Shown: positions 17,078-27,200 of the stretch, in pieces
Position numbering within the stretch: the stretch's first letter is position 1
Layout of the letters: each line of letters starts with the position of its first letter
Assembly: GCA_904419955.1 (NCBI GenBank)
Contig: CAJFTO010000002.1
Location: 124,001-188,000, forward strand
Length of the DNA stretch: 64,000 nt
Direction of reading: 5' to 3'
Origin: Candidatus Roslinia caecavium
GTDB taxonomy: Bacteria > Bacillota > Clostridia > Monoglobales > Monoglobaceae
Translations under genes and position numbers: made by a program
Notes under the pieces: model-generated
What the model was told of the DNA's origin: nothing
What the model saw: the letters and a program-made list of their open reading frames with translations, nothing else
Databases searched by the model: none

Positions 17078-17491
17078 TTAACCAATTCTATACTTGCTCG
17101 TAACTTTCAGCCTGCTTACGGCTCGATTAAGAGCCGCCTGGGTCTTATAATACTCCTGTATGCTCTGCTTCTGCCTGAGCTGTTCCTCCGCCCGTTCCTT
17201 AGCTTCGCGGGCGCGTTTTATATCTATATCCTCCGGACGCTCGGCGGTCTCTACAAGGCAAGTTACATACGTCGGCATTATCTCGACTATCCCCTCGCTG
17301 ACGGCGGCGTAGCGCCACTCGCCGTCTACCTTGAACCTTAGCTCGCCCGCGACGTTACAAGTTACGGTAGACTCATGACGAGGAAGAACGCCCTGTTCTC
17401 CGTCGTGAGCCGGAAAGATCAACATTTCGCACTCGCCTGTGTAGAACGGCTTGTCGCTGGCAAGTATCTCTAATTTAAACGTATTCGCCAT
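17078..17491 (-). CDS. atpC: ATP synthase F1 subunit epsilon
   Basis: 137 residues from ATG 17491 (GGAATGGAG upstream); the frame is open further up through the spacer but without a binding site. N-terminal beta-sandwich (FKLEILASDKPFYTGECEML, HDGEQGVLPRHE) and a C-terminal two-helix part rich in Arg/Glu. It couples rotor to the c-ring and can inhibit ATP hydrolysis. It is last in the operon, 209 bases after atpD, a spacer with two hairpins. Confidence 0.95.
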   Translation of the reverse strand: MANTFKLEILASDKPFYTGECEMLIFPAHDGEQGVLPRHESTVTCNVAGELRFKVDGEWRYAAVSEGIVEIMPTYVTCLVETAERPEDIDIKRAREAKERAEEQLRQKQSIQEYYKTQAALNRAVSRLKVTSKYRIG

Positions 17492-17700
17492 AATGATCTC
17501 CATTCCTAGCCCTGCGTCGGCAAAAATAATGATGAAAATTTCTCTTATCCGCAGGGCCGGGAATGATAAGAGATCATTTCGCCCATGCGCGTTTCCGAGC
17601 ATTCTATGCGAGGAAAATTCCGCGCGGGCGCTTTAATCCTGCCGGAGGCTAACGTGAAAATGACTTTCGCGTTAATACCTCCAACGGCTGCGACCAGAAC
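17492..17700 (-). other. Structured spacer between atpD and atpC
   Basis: Two inverted repeats are visible: GGAGG...CCTCC at 17644-17682 with TAACG/CGTTA and GAAA/TTTC inside, and CTCTTATC/GATAAGAG at 17542-17572. Neither is followed by a clear U-run. They may stabilise or process the message; no gene is seen here. Confidence 0.4.
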
Positions 17701-19086
<1,386 letters not shown>

Positions 19087-19140
19087 TTAAGGATTCCTCC
19101 TTCTGTCTTGCCGACAACGTTTATGTTTAAAACGCACGGT

Positions 19141-20040
19141 CTATTTATTCTTCAAACTGTTCGCGCCGCCGACGATCTCGGTTATCTCCTGAGTTATCGC
19201 CGCCTGTCTCGCGCGGTTATATACCAATTCCAGCTCCCTGACTATGTCTCTCGCGCTGTTAGTAGCCGAATCCATAGCCGTCATACGCGCGTGCTGCTCG
19301 CTGCCGAACGACTCGACCATCGCGCCGTATATAAGTCCTCTCAAGAAGTTCGGCACAAGGTTATCCATTACGTCTTTTGGAGACGGGTCGAAAGTCGCCG
19401 TATGATGTATCTCTCTTACCTCATAATCGACGGTTCCTATCTTGCTATGAAATTTTTCGCGCTTAAACGGAAGTATCATTTTTATCTTAGCTTCCTCCGA
19501 CATCGCGGTCACCATCTCGGTATATATTACATATAAATCGTCAATTTCTTTATTTATAAATTTTTCTATCAGAATATCGGCGATCTCTCTCGCTCTGTGA
19601 TGTCTCGGATTCTGCGCCGTATACCTGAAATACTCCTCGTATTTTATCCCGTTTCTCGAACAATACATTCTTCCCGACTGACCTATTATAAACAGCTTAT
19701 GCTCGCCCTTCTTTTTAAGTTCCTCGTCGAGTATTTTCAGCACGTTATGATTATACGCTCCGCACAACCCCTTATCCGCGGTTATGACCAAGTATCCCTT
19801 TTTACGCTTTTCCTCGGGGATCTCCTCCCGCCTATGGAAGAACAGATTGCTCGTGTGCGGCGTATGCTTTAAAATATGGTCGATCGTGCTTTGGAGAGTA
19901 TGAAAATACGGAGCAGTATCGTCTAAAGCCTTTTTTGCTCTTTTCATCTTAGATGAAGAAATGAGATACATAGCGTTCGTTATCTTCATTATATCCTTGA
20001 TACTCTTTATCCTATCGCGGATCTCGCGTATGTTAGCCAT
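19141..20040 (-). CDS. atpG: ATP synthase F1 subunit gamma
   Basis: 299 residues. Conserved N-terminal rotor helix (RIKSIKDIMKITNAMYLISSS), TADKGLCGAYN and the C-terminal helix (RMTAMDSATNSARDIV, YNRARQAAITQEI). Forms the central shaft. Ten bases downstream of atpA and 54 upstream of atpD. Confidence 0.96.
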   Translation of the reverse strand: MANIREIRDRIKSIKDIMKITNAMYLISSSKMKRAKKALDDTAPYFHTLQSTIDHILKHTPHTSNLFFHRREEIPEEKRKKGYLVITADKGLCGAYNHNVLKILDEELKKKGEHKLFIIGQSGRMYCSRNGIKYEEYFRYTAQNPRHHRAREIADILIEKFINKEIDDLYVIYTEMVTAMSEEAKIKMILPFKREKFHSKIGTVDYEVREIHHTATFDPSPKDVMDNLVPNFLRGLIYGAMVESFGSEQHARMTAMDSATNSARDIVRELELVYNRARQAAITQEITEIVGGANSLKNK

Positions 20041-20050
20041 ATCAGTTCAC

Positions 20051-21625
20051 CTACTTCTCCTGATTCTCCGCCTTCTCCTCAGTCGGGTTTGACTCTTCCT
20101 CTTCGTTTTCAGCGTTTCCGTACCTGCTCGATACAAACTCCTTTATGTCTTCTACCAATGCGTTCTCACTCTCGTCGCTGAGTATCTTCTCTTCGTCTAT
20201 CGACTTCATCAATTCCGGCGCGCTTCTTTCGAGATATGAAACAAGGTCGTTTTTAAACTCTTTCATATCGCTGAGCGGAACAGGCATAAACAGTTTATGC
20301 TTAGCCGCGCACAGCAACGACACCTGAGCGTGAAGCGGCAGAGGATTCAAAAGCGGCTGTTTCAAAAGCTCCATTATCCTGTCGCCGTGGTCGAGCAGTT
20401 CCTTAGTCGCCGGATCCAGATCCGAACTGAACTGCGTAAATACCTCCATCTCGCGGTACTGCGCAAGATCGATACGCAGAGAACCCGCGACCTTCTTCAT
20501 CGCCTTTGTCTGCGCCGCTCCGCCGACGCGGGATACCGAAAGTCCGACGTTTACCGCCGGGCGCTGACCTGCGAAAAACAGCTCCGATTCCAGGAATATC
20601 TGTCCGTCCGTGATAGAAATAACGTTTGTCGGTATATATGCGGATATATCTCCCGCAAGAGTCTCTATTATCGGCAGAGCGGTTATCGAACCGCCGCCGT
20701 GTTCGTCGTCAAGTCGACTCGAGCGCTCAAGCAGTCTCGAGTGCAGATAGAATACGTCTCCCGGATAAGCCTCGCGGCCGGGCGGTCTCTCCAAAAGCAG
20801 CGACATAGCTCTGTAAGCCACCGCGTGCTTTGATAGATCGTCGTATACGATCAGCACGTCCTTGCCCTGATGCATAAAGTATTCCGCCATAGCGGTTCCC
20901 GCGTAAGGCGCTATATACTGAAGGGGCGCCGGATCGCTCGCGGACGCCGAGACTACGACCGAATAATCCATAGCGCCGTGTTTTTCAAGGTCGTTCACCA
21001 ATTTTGCAACCGTCGACGCCTTTTGACCTATAGCCACGTATATACAAATTACGTCCTTGCCCTTTTGGTTTACTATGGTGTCTACCGCAATAGCCGTCTT
21101 ACCGGTCTGTCTGTCGCCTATTATAAGCTCCCTCTGGCCTCTGCCTATAGGGAACATGCTGTCTATAGCCATGATACCCGTCTCAAGCGGAACGGATACG
21201 GATTTTCTCTCGATCACGCCGGGCGCCGGGCTTTCGACCGGATAGAACTCGGTCGTCTTTATCTCGCCCTTGCCGTCTATGGGCGCGCCTGTCGCGTCCA
21301 CAACGCGTCCGATCAAATTATCGCCGACGGGAACGCCCGCTCTGCGTCCGCTTCGCTTTACCTTTGAGCCTTCATGCAGTCCATAGTCGCTTCCCAGCAA
21401 AACGCAGCTCACGCTATCGGCCTCCAGGCTCTGAACCATTCCTTTAACTCCTGTCTCGAAAATAACCATTTCTCCGTAAACGGCTTCGCTCAATCCGTAG
21501 ACGGAAACGATTCCGTCGCCGAGCGTTATTATACTGCCTATTTCGTCGACATGGGTCTTTGTATCAAAATTCTGTATCTCCTCTTTTAAGATGGAAATAA
21601 CGTCGCTTGTCTTAATACCGCTCAC
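20051..21625 (-). CDS. atpA: ATP synthase F1 subunit alpha
   Basis: 524 residues with P-loop GDRQTGKT, the VSRVGGAAQ segment and the family's C-terminal helical domain. Non-catalytic nucleotide-binding subunit. The last ~20 residues form a very acidic, low-complexity tail ([19 protein letters not shown]) beyond the usual end of the family (about 500-505), an oddity that may be harmless. Confidence 0.96.
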   Translation of the reverse strand: MSGIKTSDVISILKEEIQNFDTKTHVDEIGSIITLGDGIVSVYGLSEAVYGEMVIFETGVKGMVQSLEADSVSCVLLGSDYGLHEGSKVKRSGRRAGVPVGDNLIGRVVDATGAPIDGKGEIKTTEFYPVESPAPGVIERKSVSVPLETGIMAIDSMFPIGRGQRELIIGDRQTGKTAIAVDTIVNQKGKDVICIYVAIGQKASTVAKLVNDLEKHGAMDYSVVVSASASDPAPLQYIAPYAGTAMAEYFMHQGKDVLIVYDDLSKHAVAYRAMSLLLERPPGREAYPGDVFYLHSRLLERSSRLDDEHGGGSITALPIIETLAGDISAYIPTNVISITDGQIFLESELFFAGQRPAVNVGLSVSRVGGAAQTKAMKKVAGSLRIDLAQYREMEVFTQFSSDLDPATKELLDHGDRIMELLKQPLLNPLPLHAQVSLLCAAKHKLFMPVPLSDMKEFKNDLVSYLERSAPELMKSIDEEKILSDESENALVEDIKEFVSSRYGNAENEEEESNPTEEKAENQEK

Positions 21626-21631
21626 TTACGC

Positions 21632-22156
21632 TCACCTCCGTGTAAACGCCGCGCGCATTCTCTCGTATGCTCCCGCCGCGCTCTTGTCATATACCTTATC
21701 GCCTATCGTCATTCTGTATCCGCCGATCAAGTTCTCGTTCTCATTAAGATTCAATACGACGTCGCTTAAATCAAATTTCTTGATAAGCGCGCTCTTGATC
21801 TTTTTCAATTGCTCGTCGCTCGGCCTTACCGCGTATTCAAATCTTACCTCGGCTATATTTTTCGTTTTAAGCTCGTTTCTTCTGCACGCCTCGGCTATCT
21901 CCGAAAGTCTATGAAAATCGTCGTTTTTACATAAAACCTTAATAAACGCGGATATATCTTCGCTGAAAATTCGATCTATAGCCCGGTATTTCTCCGAAAG
22001 ACTGATCGATGGATTAGTCATAGACTCCGTAAGCTCGGCGCTTTTTTCAGCTAAAGCCGCAGCTTCCATAACCGCCGCCGGATCTATCTTCAGTTCAGCC
22101 AACGCGACGGCGTACCTCTTAGAAACTCCGTCTATAATCGTCGTCTTATTACTCAT
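21632..22156 (-). CDS. atpH: ATP synthase F1 subunit delta
   Basis: 174 residues, OSCP/delta family: helical N-terminal domain (SKRYAVALAELKIDPA) and C-terminal FDLSDVVLNLNENENLIGGY-type end. It ties F1 to the b-subunit stalk. The start overlaps the end of atpF by eight bases, which suggests coupled translation. Confidence 0.92.
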   Translation of the reverse strand: MSNKTTIIDGVSKRYAVALAELKIDPAAVMEAAALAEKSAELTESMTNPSISLSEKYRAIDRIFSEDISAFIKVLCKNDDFHRLSEIAEACRRNELKTKNIAEVRFEYAVRPSDEQLKKIKSALIKKFDLSDVVLNLNENENLIGGYRMTIGDKVYDKSAAGAYERMRAAFTRR

Positions 22157-22661
22157 CTTCAGCGCCAGCCTCTCCGCCGCTTGACTCGTCCGCGCCGTCG
22201 ATCTCAGATATGAAATCGTCCACTGAATTCAAATCCGAACCGCCTTTTGCCGTAACGCGCTGCGCGGCCGCAAGCGCTATCTCGGCTATTTCTACTTTAA
22301 TCCCTCTCATAGAGTTCTCTTTATCCAGCTCGATCTGCTTATTAGCTCTCTCGATGATCCCGGAAGCGTCGGCTTCGGCCTCGGATATGATTCTGTCTCT
22401 CTCCGCGCCGGCCGATACCTTAGCCTCTTTGACGATCTCGTTCGCCTTAACTTCCGCCGCCTTAAGTTTGTCGGTATATTCGATCTTAAGACGCTCGGCC
22501 TCTTCTTTAGATTCGGCCGCGGAGTCTAAATCGTTATTTATTATCTCGGCCCGCTTTTTCATCATATTGGTAACGGGCTTAAATAAAAATATTTTAAGTA
22601 AAATAAACAGAACTATGAGGTTTATAAAAGTGTAAATTATATCCCAGTTTAAATTAAGCAT
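22149..22661 (-). CDS. atpF: ATP synthase F0 subunit b
   Basis: 170 residues. One N-terminal membrane helix (YTFINLIVLFILLKIFLF) then a long, highly charged coiled coil (EEAERLKIEYTDKLKAAEVK), the peripheral stalk. Preceded by GGAAGAG-type site and, further up, by the hairpin after atpE. Confidence 0.94.
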   Translation of the reverse strand: MLNLNWDIIYTFINLIVLFILLKIFLFKPVTNMMKKRAEIINNDLDSAAESKEEAERLKIEYTDKLKAAEVKANEIVKEAKVSAGAERDRIISEAEADASGIIERANKQIELDKENSMRGIKVEIAEIALAAAQRVTAKGGSDLNSVDDFISEIDGADESSGGEAGAEDE

Positions 22662-22793
22662 CTCTTCCGCCTCCGTTTCAAACGGCGCTACGCGCAGCTT
22701 TTTCTAAACTCTATCGCCCGTTATCAACGATCGCTCGCCGCTTCGGGCTAAAAAACCGCGCATAAACCGCTTTCCTAAATCCAATCGGCTATA

Positions 22794-22838
22794 TTAAAAA
22801 TCCAAAGCCGAAACGTTTGTAGTACCCGACTTTGGATT
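22794..22838 (-). terminator. Hairpin with U-run between atpE and atpF
   Basis: On the minus strand AATCCAAAGTCGG pairs with CGGCTTTGGATT over 11 pairs with a 15-base loop and is followed by TTTTTAATAT. It starts nine bases after the atpE stop. This has the form of an intrinsic terminator inside the operon, so it may end part of the transcripts after atpE or protect their 3' end. Confidence 0.65.
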
Positions 22839-22846
22839 CGGAGATA

Positions 22847-23071
22847 TTAGCCTAAGAATAAGATTATCATTATTCCTATAACAAAACCGTAAATAGCCGT
22901 AGCCTCTGCGAGCGCACAGCCCAACAGCAACGCCTTGTTGATATCGCCTTTAGCCTCCGGCTGTCTTGCAATAGCTTCCGTCGCCTTAGACGTCGCTATA
23001 CCTATACCTATACCCGCGCCGATACAAGCCAGCGCCGCTATACCTGCTCCTACTGCTACCAATGCTCCCAT
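22847..23071 (-). CDS. atpE: ATP synthase F0 subunit c
   Basis: 74 residues, two membrane helices joined by the polar loop ARQPEAKGD. The ion-binding carboxylate is Glu in LAEATAIYG. The helix-1 position that is Gln in Na+-binding rings (GQGYA) is Ile here ([11 protein letters not shown]), and the residue after the Glu is Ala, not Ser. This favours H+ over Na+ coupling, by inference from known ring structures. A hairpin directly behind it may raise its expression over the other subunits. Confidence 0.96.
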   Translation of the reverse strand: MGALVAVGAGIAALACIGAGIGIGIATSKATEAIARQPEAKGDINKALLLGCALAEATAIYGFVIGIMIILFLG

Positions 23072-23155
23072 AATTAAACATCTCCTTTGATTTGCTGTAA
23101 CATTCTAAATTATATAATTAAATTTTATTATTTACTATAACATATCGCCCGCCGC

Positions 23156-23842
23156 TTATTCCATAGCCTCTTTCATGAACAGCGAGGTCAAAAATACGAA
23201 TACATACGCCTGAATGAAGCCGTCGAAAAAGTCGAAGTATAGACTGAATATCGCCGGTACCACCGCCGGTACTACAAATTTTATAAGCTCCATTATGACA
23301 AACGCGCCGAGCACGTTTCCGAAAAGTCGCATACAGAGCGACAACGGCTTTATTATCAACTCCATTATATTTATCGGAGTTATCAGTGCCATCGGCTGTC
23401 CAAAACCCTTAAGCCAGCCTTTAACGCCTTTAGCGCGTATCCCGGCATACTGGATAAGAACAATGCTCATTATCGCAAGCCCCGCGGTAACGTTTAGATC
23501 CTTGGTCGGCGGAGTTATTCCAAAAATTCCTATAATATTAGATATTCCCAGATAAATGATCACCGTCGACAGATACGGAATATAACGTTTGCCCTCATCG
23601 CCGAGTATCTCCGTAAAGAAGTTATTTAGAAAACCTATGAACGCCTCTAAATAAATCTGCAGACTGTTCGGCTTCGGTCTAAGCTTTAGGTTTCTTACAA
23701 ATATTATTGAAAACAAAACTAAGACCGCCATTATTCCCCAGGTCACGACCGCCGATTCGGGTACCGGTATTCCCCCGAAAATAGGAACAGTAAACGCGTA
23801 TTTAGTATCAAGTTCTTCAATTAATCTCTCAGAAATACTCAC
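23156..23842 (-). CDS. atpB: ATP synthase F0 subunit a
   Basis: 228 residues from GTG 23842 (AAAGGCGG upstream). Several membrane helices, with SLCMRLFGNVLGAFVIMELI holding the essential Arg, and FDGFIQAYVFVFLTSLFMKE at the end. Forms the ion channel beside the c-ring. First gene of the operon; no atpI is found upstream. Confidence 0.95.
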   Translation of the reverse strand: MSISERLIEELDTKYAFTVPIFGGIPVPESAVVTWGIMAVLVLFSIIFVRNLKLRPKPNSLQIYLEAFIGFLNNFFTEILGDEGKRYIPYLSTVIIYLGISNIIGIFGITPPTKDLNVTAGLAIMSIVLIQYAGIRAKGVKGWLKGFGQPMALITPINIMELIIKPLSLCMRLFGNVLGAFVIMELIKFVVPAVVPAIFSLYFDFFDGFIQAYVFVFLTSLFMKEAME

Positions 23843-24066
23843 GCTTTTTCACCGCCTTTATTGCTATTATTATGCATTAATACAAGTTCATTCAACAAAA
23901 AAAGAAATCTCCAACGAAGTAAATAAAATCGCCTTTGATTTCTATAACAGTATTAGAATTCCAATCATCTTGTTGATGTCGTATATACTTTAGAAAATAA
24001 CCGTTTTTTTAAAGTTGAACGCCTATATTCAATTGTATCGGATCTATGTTTCCGTCAACAGTTATA

Positions 24067-24095
24067 AGTATATTCCCATTTCTTTGTAAAGTCAA
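24067..24095 (-). promoter_or_regulatory. Promoter of the ATP synthase operon
   Basis: TTGACT, 17 bases, TATACT on the minus strand. It leaves a leader of about 220 bases before atpB. The rest of 23843-24195 is AT-rich with no gene seen; a seven-codon frame near 23950 lacks a binding site. Confidence 0.65.
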
Positions 24096-24195
24096 TCTCA
24101 TTTCTGACAAAGAATGTGAACGCAAATAACTTTTTTTTATTAATTTTTCAACAAATCTTTTTTCTGTATCCAAATGTTAACACAAACGTAAAGTT

Positions 24196-24231
24196 TTTAT
24201 AAAAATATCCCGGAGAAAAATTCTCCGGGAT
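24196..24231 (-). terminator. Terminator of the first SLH gene
   Basis: ATCCCGGAGAA and TTCTCCGGGAT form an 11-base perfect stem, followed on the minus strand by ATTTTTAT, 24 bases after the stop. Confidence 0.88.
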
Positions 24232-24254
24232 AAATGCGTTATAACTTATTATTT

Positions 24255-27200
24255 CTATACCGCGGCAAGAACTACATTCTGTCCGCTGAGCTCGGCGGTA
24301 AATTCAGCCGAATTGACAGTTACTTTAGTTATATCCGGCGTAACGCCGCTCGCAAACGTTACTACGGCGTCGCCCGCCGCCGCGTTAGACGCGGGGGTTA
24401 TTGTTATAGCGTTAGTCAGAGCTCCGGTTATATTAACCGCGTTGCCCTTTGTCAAAGCTATATCCTGACCCTCGCCGACCGTTATATTTCCGCTTATCGA
24501 AACGGATACGTCCGTATTGGTTCTATTGGTATAGAGCAGAGCGCCCGCGCCGTTTCTGTTTTTGTTACCCTCAAATGTTCCGCCGTTTATCGCGACCGCC
24601 GCGTTGGTGGTGTATATAACGCCCGCGTTGGTCTCGTTATCGCTAAATATACCTCCGTTTACCGTCAAAGACGAAGTGTTGTCTCTTACTCTGAACAGCG
24701 CCGCTTGCTCCTGCGCCGAATCGGTTTCAGTCGTCAGCGCGCCCGCTGAGTTGCCGCTGAATACGCCGCCGTTTACCGTAAGCGTCGTTCTCTTCGCAAC
24801 GTCGGCTATGAGCCCGTACGTTGCGCGGCTCATATTACTGTACGCTACGCCCGGATTTAAAACGGCCGAGTTGGTCGAATTTCCCGCCGTATAGCAGCCT
24901 ATAAGCGGATTTATAGACGTATAGCCTTCGGCGTTGATAAAGGTCAGACTTACATTATCGTCGCTTCCGTCCGCAGAACCGATTATCACGTTACCGTTTC
25001 TTAAGAATATCGGACCCGCGTCCGCGACTGTCATTCCAGCCTGTTCTCTTCCGGCAACCGGAACCCTTGTGATTGTATGAGGCGTGCCGTCAGATACTAT
25101 TGCTACATATTTATTATCCGCTATCCAAATCTGTTCAGACAAATATGCGTCCGCCGTTATCACTACGGGGTTGGCCTGAGCGGTTTCAGCGCTGTCCGCA
25201 GCCGCAGCTTCAACCGCAGCCGCTATGGACGCGTATTCGGTCGATCCGACTCGAGCTACGTTTCCGCTCTGGTATACCGCTTCAAGGGTTATATCAGCGT
25301 CCGGCATAACGATGGTAAACTTGTCGGTAACCACCGCGGACTGATCCGCCGCGGATCTGTCAGCCCAAGCGGTCGTCTGAGTTCCGTCTACTTCGTAGGT
25401 ATATCTAACGCCTGCTATGTTCGAGCCGGCGACGTCCGCAGTCTCGATGTTAACAGTATCTCCGACGCGAGCCGTCTGAGCGTCTACAGTCATATTAGCT
25501 CCCGCAGTTACGTTGTGTTCAGGTACGGCCGTAGCTCCCGGATCCGCGCTCGGGCTCGCCGTAGGCTCGGCTGGTTCGCCGCCGTCTAAGTCTATATAGA
25601 TCTCAACCTCGTTAAATACTATCGCCGCCGACCAGTTTTGAATTATTATGTATCTGTACTTGCCGTCTGCGGAAGCGTTAGCTCCGGTAGGCTTTACCGG
25701 TCCTACTTCTACATAGTTTTCCTTATCCGTAGACGTTATATCGCTGGAGATAACGCTTACGCCATTTTGAGCCGTACCGTTTGATCTGAGTACGGTCATA
25801 AAGCTTTCTACGTTATCCGGTCTCGGCGGCAGCGTATTGCTTACGCCAACCATCGAGTTGCCCGTACCTCCGTTCGGGAAGTACGCTTTTATACTTGCGA
25901 TATCATACGCTTCGCCAAGGTCGAGCGCCACAAACGTCTGTCTTGTTATATTCGAAGCGTCGTCGTTTGTAACTATTCCGTTGAACAGCTTGCTGCAATC
26001 CGCGTGAACCGTCTCCTCGGGCTCGGTATTCGTACCTCTGTAATACGATAAGCTGTCCTCGGTTATATTTTCAACCTTACCGGTCTCCTGATTTATAGTT
26101 ATTCCGGTTCCCGGGGTCGATACCGGTTCTTCTGTAGCTCCCGGCTCGGGGCTCGCGCTCGCCGCAGGCTCCTCGGTCGGCTCTGCCGGTTCGTCTCCGC
26201 TAAGGTCTATATAGATCTCAAGCTCGTTAAGTCTTGCGCCCGGATTTGACCAGTTATATACCATCACGTATCTGTACTCGCCGTTTTCGTCCGCCGGCGC
26301 CGTTTCGGTTCCGCTTGGCGTCACCGGACCTACCGTTAAGTAGTTGATCGAATCCGTCGATACTACATCCGTCTCGTCGGCGATCACCGGAACTCCGTTC
26401 TGCGAGTCGCCTCTTACCCTTAGCGCGTTGATATATGTGTCTGCGCCGTTCTCCTTCGGGATCGGGTTGTTGCTTACGGCTACCATAGTTCCGTTGGAAT
26501 TTGTCTCGGAACCGTCTGCGATTATATCATGCCCGAAGTAAGTTCTGATCTTGCTTATCGGGTATTCCTGTCCCAGATCGATTACGAGATACTGCTGGTT
26601 CGACATTGAATCAAACACAACGTCCGTATCTCCGTCGAACAATGATCCCCAGTTTGCCGGCAGAGGATCTACAACAGTCGCGTCGGAGCCGCGATACGCC
26701 TTAACGTTGCTCTCCGTAATCCCCTCCACTTTACCGGTTTCCGGATCTATGGTTATTCCTGTAGGAGCCGTCGGTTGAGGCTCGGCGCTTGCCTCGGGCG
26801 GCGTCGTCGGATTTTCTGTCGGAGCCGGGCTCGGGCTTACTTCCGTTCCCGCTGTTGCCGACGGGCTCGGGCTTACCTCAGTTCCGCTGGTCGGCGCCGG
26901 GCTCGGCGTAGCCTCGACTTCCTCCGCCTCGGTTATTCTTATATTTCTTACGCTGACGCTTCCGTGGCTGCCTCTGAGAGTAAATGAGAATTTAGCCACG
27001 AGGGTCTCTCCGTCCTCAAGAACTCTGGATCCGGAGGTCCATGTGTAGCTCTGAGTCTCCCAATCCGCGTCGCTTACTACTTGATCGTGTATAAACGCTA
27101 CTCTGCCGTTGTTTCTTACCGGAGCCGGATCCATTCCGGTCGAATTGTCCGTAACAGCCGGCATATTCCCGTCGTTTGCCGTTACCGTGCTTTCGTTCGT

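Noticed and set aside
23945-23965. Seven-codon ORF in the atp leader
   Set aside because: No ribosome binding site and nothing to suggest regulation by it.
26760-26900. Short repeated units in the Thr/Pro linkers of the SLH genes, considered as a CRISPR array
   Set aside because: The units are coding, in frame, without unique spacers, and there are no cas genes in the window.
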